In this document: positions 58,397 through 64,000 of the stretch, in pieces | Position numbering within the stretch: position 1 is the first letter of the stretch | How the letters are laid out: every line of letters begins with the position of its first letter | Source of the DNA: Sphingomonas faeni | Lineage (GTDB): Bacteria; Pseudomonadota; Alphaproteobacteria; Sphingomonadales; Sphingomonadaceae | Reading direction: 5' to 3' | Assembly (NCBI RefSeq): GCF_023195535.1 | Contig: NZ_JALPNF010000008.1 | Location: 107,809-171,808, forward strand | Length of the DNA: 64,000 nucleotides | Translations under genes and position numbers: made by a program | Notes under the pieces: model-generated | What the model was told of the DNA's origin: nothing | The model's input: the letters and a program-made list of their open reading frames with translations, nothing else | The model's database searches: none

Positions 58397-59422
58397 TCAC
58401 AGATTGAAACCGCGAACGACCCGGACGTCTCCGTCCTCGACCTCGACCAGCGCGACCGGGACAGCGTCCAGTTCGGCGAAGTATTGGCCATCGTCTGCGG
58501 CGATCCCGGCCAAGATACGCCCCTGTCGGAGCGCCCCTGCCTGGTCGGGGGTGAGGGAGAGAGCCGGGATGTCGTCCAGCGCCACCCTCAAGGGCAGAAG
58601 TACATCTTCAAGCGCGGAGGCCTTAGCGAGTTCGTCCAGTTTGTCCAGCGATATCGCGGAATTGAGGTCGAACGGACCGGCCTTGGTGCGGCGCAGCATC
58701 GTGACGTGGCCGACGGTGCCAAGGGCGAGTGCGATGTCGCGAGCGAGGCTGCGGATGTAGGTGCCCTTCGAGACATGCGCGGTGAGGGTGACCTCGTCGA
58801 GGGGGGAGTGGGGCAGGGTGGGCTGCAATTCCTCCCCGGCACGGGGAGGGGGACCGCCGTCCGCTTGGACGGTGGTGGAGGGGGGGGCGCCACCGGCGGA
58901 ACGCTCGCGGGGGCCCCCCTCCACCAGCTGCGCTGGTCCCCCTCCCCGTGCCGGGGATGATCTCAAGCTGTGGATCGTCACATCCCGGCTAGCCAGCACC
59001 ACCTCATGCCCAGCCCGAGCCAGATCATAAGCCCGCTCCCCATCCACCTTCAGCGCGGAATACGCCGGCGGCACCTGAGAAATCGGCCCACTGAACTGCG
59101 CAAGCACAGCTTCCACCGCCGCCAAAGTCGGCCGCACCTCAGAGGTCGCAATGCTCACGCCCTCCGCATCTAGCGTATCCGTCTGAACCCCGAACATAAC
59201 CGTAAAATCATAGATCTTGTCGCTATCGAGCATCCGCCCGGCAAGCTTGGTCGCCTCCCCAACGGCGATCGGCAGAACCCCGGTAGCAAGCGGATCGAGC
59301 GTCCCCCCATGCCCCACCTTGAACTTCCCATACCCGCCGCTGCGCAAGGCGCGCTTCACCGCCGACACCCCCTGCGTCGAGCCAAGCCCCAGCGGCTTGT
59401 CCAGAATGATCCAGCCGTGCAT
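58397..59422 (-). CDS. truB: tRNA pseudouridine-55 synthase TruB with a repeat-derived insertion
   Basis: Protein of 341 residues making pseudouridine 55 in tRNA. Start MHGWIILDKPLGLGSTQGVS, GGTLDPLATGVLPIAVGEATK with the catalytic aspartate, and SKGTYIRSLARDIA. Between SRDVTIHSL and LDEVTLTAHVSKG are about 42 residues (156-197) of Pro/Gly-rich sequence (ARGGGPAQLVEGGP...) coded by a family E-type palindrome at 58833-58957; most relatives have a short turn here. Frame and core motifs are intact. Confidence 0.96.
   Translation of the reverse strand: MHGWIILDKPLGLGSTQGVSAVKRALRSGGYGKFKVGHGGTLDPLATGVLPIAVGEATKLAGRMLDSDKIYDFTVMFGVQTDTLDAEGVSIATSEVRPTLAAVEAVLAQFSGPISQVPPAYSALKVDGERAYDLARAGHEVVLASRDVTIHSLRSSPARGGGPAQLVEGGPRERSAGGAPPSTTVQADGGPPPRAGEELQPTLPHSPLDEVTLTAHVSKGTYIRSLARDIALALGTVGHVTMLRRTKAGPFDLNSAISLDKLDELAKASALEDVLLPLRVALDDIPALSLTPDQAGALRQGRILAGIAADDGQYFAELDAVPVALVEVEDGDVRVVRGFNL
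58833..58957. repeat. Family E-type palindromic element inside truB
   Basis: TCCCCGGCACGGGGAGGGGG then ACC at 58833-58855 is the exact complement of 58935-58957. Inner arms GTGGTGGAGGGGGGG and CCCCCCTCCACCAGC are also inverted. Read in frame by truB. The right half recurs at the end of the window (63955-64000). Confidence 0.9.
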
Positions 59423-59469
59423 GTCTTAAATCCTAGAATATCGAACGCATGTGGCGGGGATCAATTCCG

Positions 59470-59533
59470 TCGCCAACCAATCCCGTCGCCGAACGACCCC
59501 GTTACCGACCGACCCCGTAGCCAGCCAACCCAA
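59470..59533. repeat. Tandem repeat, 4 x 16 bp
   Basis: Units TCGCCAACCAATCCCG, TCGCCGAACGACCCCG, TTACCGACCGACCCCG and TAGCCAGCCAACCCAA, with a further partial unit before 59470. It ends two bases before the GTCACCCC arm of the family C element at 59536. Confidence 0.8.
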
Positions 59534-59535
59534 AC

Positions 59536-59621
59536 CCGTCACCCCAGCGAAAGCTGGGGTATCCCACGGGTCAGATGCCGCCCGCCAAATGATGAGATCC
59601 CAGCTTCCGCTGGGATGACGG
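59536..59621. repeat. Family C palindromic element
   Basis: CCGTCACCCCAGCGAAAGCT with GGGGTATCCC; right arm GAGATCCCAGCTTCCGCTGG with GATGACGG. It lies between tdk and truB. Confidence 0.9.
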
Positions 59622-59661
59622 TGGGGGGGGAGCGAAGCGGTGGCATTTTCGACGGGAAACG

Positions 59662-60237
59662 CTACCCCAAAGCCTCGCAAAAATGCCGCCGACACAGCGC
59701 GACATACCGATCATTCCCGCCAATCTCCGTCTGCTGCCCCTCGGCAATCGCGCGGCCACTCCCATCAACCCGCAGGTTCATCGTAGCCTTGCGCCCACAC
59801 CCGCAAACCGACTTGATCTCCACCAACGAGTCCGCCAGCGCCAGCAACCGCGCCGACCCCGGAAACAGCGCCCCCTGGAAATCAGTCCGCAAGCCATACG
59901 CCAGCACAGGTATCCCGACCACATCACAGATTTGCGCAAGCTGATTGACCTGCGCGGACGTCAGAAACTGCGCCTCGTCCACCAGCACGCACGAAATCGC
60001 ATCCTCCCCGTGCTGCCGAACCACGCAAGCCCCGATATCCGTCTCCGCATCGAACGCGATCGCCGGCGCCTCCAGCCCGATCCGCGACGTGATCGTCCCC
60101 GCCGCGAACCGATCGTCGATCGCCGCCGTGAACAACATCGTCCGCATCCCCCGCTCACGGTAATTGAAGTCCGCCTGCAACAGGTTCGTCGACTTCCCCG
60201 CGTTCATCGACGCGTAGTAGAAATACAGCTTGGCCAT
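59662..60237 (-). CDS. tdk: Thymidine kinase
   Basis: Type II thymidine kinase of 191 residues for dTMP salvage. P-loop ASMNAGKST (9-17), VLVDEAQFL (catalytic glutamate), GLRTDFQGALFPGS, and a zinc site from CGCGRKA and CRRHFC. ATG 60237 chosen at MAKLYFYYASMNAGK. It is inserted between rbfA and truB in the otherwise classical cluster, flanked by family G and C elements. Confidence 0.95.
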   Translation of the reverse strand: MAKLYFYYASMNAGKSTNLLQADFNYRERGMRTMLFTAAIDDRFAAGTITSRIGLEAPAIAFDAETDIGACVVRQHGEDAISCVLVDEAQFLTSAQVNQLAQICDVVGIPVLAYGLRTDFQGALFPGSARLLALADSLVEIKSVCGCGRKATMNLRVDGSGRAIAEGQQTEIGGNDRYVALCRRHFCEALG

Positions 60238-60368
60238 TGGGGGCAAAGAGCGGGAAGGCGGACGGATGTCCAGTGGCGTCGCAGTCTTGGGCCGGGAATT
60301 CCGCAACGAGCAAGCTGCTCCCGTGCGACCGCCGCTCATCACCCGTCCCGTGGGACCGCGCCCACCAC

Positions 60369-60503
60369 CCGTTCGTCCTGAGTAGCTGCTGAGCTTGTCG
60401 AAGCGGCGTATCGAAGGATGGGTTGGCGCGGGGAATCTGTGCTTCGATACGAGCCCTCGATACGCTTCTTCGAAGCTACTCGGTCTCTACTCAGCACGAA
60501 CGG
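60369..60503. repeat. Family G palindromic element
   Basis: CCGTTCGTCCTGAGTAGCTG and GAGCTTGTCGAAG on the left; right part CTTCTTCGAAGCTACTCGGT and CTCAGCACGAACGG. Inner inverted arms GTATCGAAGGATGGG / GCTTCGATACGAGC and direct TCGATACG copies. With 60238-60368 and 60504-60623 it fills the 386-base gap between tdk and rbfA; nothing else was found there. Confidence 0.8.
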
Positions 60504-60623
60504 AAGAGGGGCGGGCAACGAGCGCGGTGCGGAGCGAGGAGTACTGGATGGGGCGATCGAGCAATCGCTCGACCAGACTAACTCCTGACTGGCTACAAGC
60601 GCGGCGCTAGCAGCCCGCCAAGA

Positions 60624-61013
60624 TCAATCTTCCGCCAAATCCCGCGCGATGTGCGGATCACGCAACAATTGGTCGATGTGCGTGCCCTCGTCGAAGCTCT
60701 CGTCCGCGAGAAACTTCAGTTTCGCCGCGTACCGCATCTGCACCCGGTTCGCGACTTCGCGCTGGAGGTAGGCGGTGTTGGTCCGCAGCGCCTTCAGCAC
60801 CTTCTCCTCGTCCTTGCCGAGCAGCGGCTTCACGAAGACGGTGGCGTGGCGGAGATCAGGGGACATGCGGACTTCGGTGATCGTCACGAGGTGCTTTTCG
60901 AGCACCGGATCGTGGACGTCGCCGCGTGCGAGGATGTCTGACAGCGCATGACGCGCCTGTTCGCCGACTCGCAAGCTGCGAACGGCCTTAGCTTCTGGGG
61001 TATCGGTCTTCAT
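60624..61013 (-). CDS. rbfA: Ribosome-binding factor A
   Basis: RbfA of 129 residues: [60 protein letters not shown] and [20 protein letters not shown]. It assists 30S maturation in the cold. ATG 61013 matches the family start. It follows infB, with a family E element between. Confidence 0.97.
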   Translation of the reverse strand: MKTDTPEAKAVRSLRVGEQARHALSDILARGDVHDPVLEKHLVTITEVRMSPDLRHATVFVKPLLGKDEEKVLKALRTNTAYLQREVANRVQMRYAAKLKFLADESFDEGTHIDQLLRDPHIARDLAED

Positions 61014-61020
61014 AATCTCT

Positions 61021-61135
61021 AACTCCCCTCCCGCCTGCGGGAGGGGCCGGGGGTGGGCTCCCGGCCTCGGCGTCTTGCACCGTGGATGGCGGGTGCCCAC
61101 CCCCCGACCCCCTCCCGCATGCGGGAGGGGGAGTT
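61021..61135. repeat. Family E palindromic element between infB and rbfA
   Basis: AACTCCCCTCCCGCCTGCGG with GAGGGGCCGGGGGTGGG; right arm CCCACCCCCCGACCCCCTCC with CGCATGCGGGAGGGGGAGTT. It fills the whole gap within this operon. Confidence 0.9.
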
Positions 61136-61141
61136 GTCAGA

Positions 61142-63781
61142 TCAAAGCGTGCGTTCGCGCATCTCGACTTCGAACGTCTCGAGGACGTCACCGGCCTTGA
61201 TGTCGACGAAGTTCGACGTGAACGTCACGCCGCACTCCAGCCCCGCACGGACCTCGGCGACATCATCCTTGAAACGACGCAGCGACGCGATTTCGCCCTG
61301 GTAGATGATGACGTCGTTGCGCGTGATGCGTGCCTTGAGCGCCTTGCGGATATTGCCCTCGGTGACGAGCAGACCCGCCGCCTTGCCGTGCTTGCCCGCC
61401 GAGAAGACCTCGCGGATATCGGCACGACCGACGACCGTCTCGAACGCTTCCGGCCCAAGCTCGCCAGCCATCCCCGCCCGGATCTCGTCGATCAGGTCGT
61501 AGATGACGTCGTAGTACTTGAACGCGACCTTCTGACGTTCGGCGATCTCGCGCGCCTTGGCGTTCGGGCGGACGTTGAAGCCGATGATCGGTGCACCCGA
61601 AGCGGCCGCCAACGTGACGTCCGACTCGGTAATGCCACCGACGCCCGAACTCAGCACGCGCGCCTTGATCAGATCGGTGGAGATCTTGTTGATCGCCCCG
61701 ACGATCGCCTCGACGGTGCCCTGCGTATCCGCCTTCACGACCAGCGGATATTCGATCGCCTGCTTTTCCTTCAGCGCCGAGAACATGCTCTCGAGGCTGG
61801 CAGGAACCGAGGCGGTCCGCTTGTCGGTCTTCACGCTGCGACGATATTCCGCGACTTCGCGGGCGCGTGCCTCGTTCTCGACCACCTGGAACGGATCGCC
61901 CGCCGACGGAACACCCGACAGACCGAGGACCTCGACCGGCATCGCCGGACCCGCTTCCTTGATCTGCTTGCCCTTGTCGTCGACCAGCGCGCGGACCTTG
62001 CCGCTCTCGCCACCGACCACGAAGATGTCGCCGACCTTCAAAGTCCCACGGTTCACGAGGATCGTCGCGACCGGGCCGCGGCCCTTGTCGAGCTTGGCCT
62101 CGATCACCGTACCCTCGGCCGCGCGATCCGGATTGGCGCGCAGTTCGAGCAGTTCGGCCTGGAGCTGGATCTTCTCGATCAACGCGTCGAGACCGATCTT
62201 CTTGGTCGCGGAGACTTCGACGTCCTGGACGTCGCCGCCCATGTCCTCGACCACGATCTCCTCGCTCAGCAGGCGCTCGCGCACCTTCTGGGCATTGGCG
62301 CCTTCCTTGTCGATCTTGTTGATCGCGACGATCATCGGCACGCCCGCCGCCTTGGTGTGGGCGATCGCCTCCACCGTCTGCGGCATCAGGCCGTCGTCCG
62401 CCGCCACCACCAGGATGACGATATCGGTGACGTCCGCGCCACGCGCACGCATCTGCGTGAACGCCTCATGGCCCGGCGTGTCGAGGAAGGTGATCTTCGA
62501 CTTGTCCTTCAGCGTGACCTGGTAGGCGCCGATATGCTGGGTGATGCCACCCGCTTCGCCGCGCACCACGTCGGTGCCGCGCAGGGCATCGAGCAGCGAC
62601 GTCTTGCCGTGATCGACGTGACCCATGATCGTGACGACCGGGGCACGTGGGCGCAGCGTCTCCTCGGCGTCGTCGATCGTGTCGTTGGCCAGATCCTGGT
62701 CGACATCGCTAACGCGCGTCAGGTTGTGGCCGAACTCGGTGACGAGCAACTCGGCGGTATCCTGGTCGATAGTCTGCGTCATCGTGACGGGCATGCCCAT
62801 CTTGAACAGCGCCTTGACCAGGTCTGCACCCTTCTCGGCCATACGGTTGGCGAGTTCCTGCACGGTGATCGCCTCGGGGACGACCACGTCGCGGATCTGC
62901 TTGGCCTGCGCCTCGCGCGGACCACCGGTACCACGACGCTCCTTCTCACGCGCACGCTTGAGCGCGGCGAGCGAGCGAGCACGCGCACCATCACCATCGC
63001 CGAGCGCGCGGTTGACGGTAAGCTTGCCCGAGGTGCGACGATCGTCGCCCTTGCGGTCACGCTGCTGCGGACGCGCCGGGACGGGATCGCGACGGACGCC
63101 ACCAGCGGGTGCATTCGCACCGGTCGCACCAGGGCGAGCGGCGGTCGTGCCGGCGTTGCCGGTCGTTGCCGGCGCTGCGGCAGCGGGTGCTGCGACAGGC
63201 TTTGGCGGCGGCGGAGGACGCTCTGGACGTGCGACCGGCGAGAACCGGCGCGGTGCCGGGAAGGCCGGATCGCGAGTCAGTTCGATGATGGGCGGCGGTG
63301 CCGGCGGTGCGACAGGGGCCGGCGCAGGCTTGGGAGCCGGTGCAGGCGCCGCCGCGACCGGCGCGGGCGCAGGCTTTGGTGCTGCAACCGGCGCCGGGGC
63401 AGGCGCCACAGCAACGGGAGCTTCGACCGGAGCCGGAGCCGGCGCAGGCGCTGGCGCCGCGACCGGAGCGGGAGCCGCTTCGACCACAGGAGCGGGTGCG
63501 GGCGCAGGTGCCGGCGCAACCTCGACCGGCTTCGGCGCCTTGGCTTCAGCCTCGGCACGCGCACGCTCGGCGACGCGGTTACGCTCGTCCTCGATCACCT
63601 TGGCGCGTTCGGCTTCCTGGCGACGACGCCCTTCTTCCAGCGTGTTCATGCGCTGCTCTTCGGCCTCGCGGAGCAGCTTGGCCTGGCGCTCCTGCGGCGA
63701 CAGATTGCTCTGCTGCTGACGCACGGGGGCGGGCGCAGGCTGCGGGGCGCGCGCCTGCGGTGCCGGAGCGGCGGGCGCCGC
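61142..63781 (-). CDS. infB: Translation initiation factor IF-2, N-terminus missing
   Basis: IF-2 GTPase. G1 [37 protein letters not shown] and [11 protein letters not shown], then the beta-barrel and fMet-tRNA-binding C-domains ending [14 protein letters not shown]. Upstream is the bacterial IF2_N-type helix [20 protein letters not shown] and a long Ala/Pro-rich linker. A GTG at 63724 opens [14 protein letters not shown], but the same frame continues upstream as Ala/Pro-rich code to at least 63781, so that GTG is not the true start. The family's own start is not visible; the frame is lost in the G/C-run region at the window end. Confidence 0.93.
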   Translation of the reverse strand, partial: AAPAAPAPQARAPQPAPAPVRQQQSNLSPQERQAKLLREAEEQRMNTLEEGRRRQEAERAKVIEDERNRVAERARAEAEAKAPKPVEVAPAPAPAPAPVVEAAPAPVAAPAPAPAPAPVEAPVAVAPAPAPVAAPKPAPAPVAAAPAPAPKPAPAPVAPPAPPPIIELTRDPAFPAPRRFSPVARPERPPPPPKPVAAPAAAAPATTGNAGTTAARPGATGANAPAGGVRRDPVPARPQQRDRKGDDRRTSGKLTVNRALGDGDGARARSLAALKRAREKERRGTGGPREAQAKQIRDVVVPEAITVQELANRMAEKGADLVKALFKMGMPVTMTQTIDQDTAELLVTEFGHNLTRVSDVDQDLANDTIDDAEETLRPRAPVVTIMGHVDHGKTSLLDALRGTDVVRGEAGGITQHIGAYQVTLKDKSKITFLDTPGHEAFTQMRARGADVTDIVILVVAADDGLMPQTVEAIAHTKAAGVPMIVAINKIDKEGANAQKVRERLLSEEIVVEDMGGDVQDVEVSATKKIGLDALIEKIQLQAELLELRANPDRAAEGTVIEAKLDKGRGPVATILVNRGTLKVGDIFVVGGESGKVRALVDDKGKQIKEAGPAMPVEVLGLSGVPSAGDPFQVVENEARAREVAEYRRSVKTDKRTASVPASLESMFSALKEKQAIEYPLVVKADTQGTVEAIVGAINKISTDLIKARVLSSGVGGITESDVTLAAASGAPIIGFNVRPNAKAREIAERQKVAFKYYDVIYDLIDEIRAGMAGELGPEAFETVVGRADIREVFSAGKHGKAAGLLVTEGNIRKALKARITRNDVIIYQGEIASLRRFKDDVAEVRAGLECGVTFTSNFVDIKAGDVLETFEVEMRERTL

Positions 63782-64000
63782 CGCCCGGGCGGGGGTGGGG
63801 GGGGCGGGCGCTGGTGGCCCGCACCGGGTGCGTGGCCGCAGCCGCTGCCCCCCCCCGGGCGGGGGGGGGGGCCCCGCCGCGGGCGGGGGGGGGGGCCCTC
63901 CACGAAGGGGGACGCCTGTGGGAGGGACTCCACGAAGGGGGACGCCTGTGGAAGCCCCCCTCCACCATCCTTCGGATGGTCCCCCTCCCCGTGCCGGGGA
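63782..64000. other. Low-complexity G/C runs and a half palindromic element
   Basis: Runs of up to about 14 G and 10 C, a direct repeat of CTCCACGAAGGGGGACGCCT (about 63899 and 63928), and at 63955-64000 the right half of the element seen in truB (CCCCCCTCCACC, GGTCCCCCTCCCCGTGCCGG). It should code the infB N-terminal region but no continuous frame fits. It looks like a poorly resolved sequence edge. Confidence 0.6.

Noticed and set aside
63579..63968. Minus-strand frames of 129 and 95 codons over the infB linker
   Set aside because: They are frame-shifted readings of the Ala/Pro-rich infB linker and of the low-complexity edge.

Overview
The window looks like a chromosomal segment of a Sphingomonas-type alphaproteobacterium. 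The evidence is high GC throughout, the permuted two-piece tmRNA gene with tag ANDNEALAIAA, the alphaproteobacterial RNase E with an acidic insertion in its S1 domain, a mitochondrial-type complex I accessory subunit (NDUFS4 family), and dense GC-rich palindromic intergenic repeats. Most genes are housekeeping and are recognised from motifs read by eye; no database search was run.

Layout. 1-3.5 kb: start of a DUF721/DciA-like gene, divergent from a translationally coupled set mutY - serine hydrolase - nudC. 3.6-10.1 kb: LLM oxidoreductase, HAD phosphatase, dapD, glpX, a CPBP membrane protease and a secreted CocE-type hydrolase. 10.3-14.3 kb (minus strand): ABC-2 exporter pair, DsbA-like oxidoreductase, M48/TPR metalloprotease. 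14.9-17.9 kb: rne with a long leader, divergent from amiC. 20-26.4 kb: OPT transporter; a minus-strand pair of a GT4-type glycosyltransferase and a GH130-like enzyme; queF. 26.6-31.6 kb (plus): FeS photolyase, sulfurtransferase, cystathionine beta-lyase, small membrane protein, TorF-like porin. 32-41.7 kb (mostly minus): ribF-ileS-lspA-lipoprotein, folA, hemerythrin, thyA, JAB protein, prfB and methyltransferase. 41.8-51.5 kb: PBP1a, a frame-disrupted hrpB, NDUFS4, a NUDIX/TPM/LemA group, mscL and an Rrf2 regulator. 51.6-52.0 kb: tmRNA. 52-54.8 kb: membrane protein with a damaged end, acyltransferase-3 and SGNH hydrolase. 54.9-64 kb (minus): response regulator, then infB-rbfA-tdk-truB-rpsO-pnp, a translation/RNA-decay cluster in the classic order but with tdk inserted.

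The most striking feature is a dense population of small palindromic elements, about 35 copies and fragments. I sort them into families A-G by arm sequence. Most consist of two short hairpin arms in inverted orientation around a spacer, and several families share the pattern CACCCC-GCGAA-GGGG in the arm. They often sit in pairs between genes. Four places look like insertions inside genes: two in ileS and one in truB that keep the reading frame, and a hairpin in hrpB exactly where the frame is lost. No transposase for them is visible in the window. Three of five family C elements carry a 14-18 bp tandem repeat on the same side.

The last ~220 bases are low-complexity G/C runs in which infB cannot be followed, and its N-terminus is missing.
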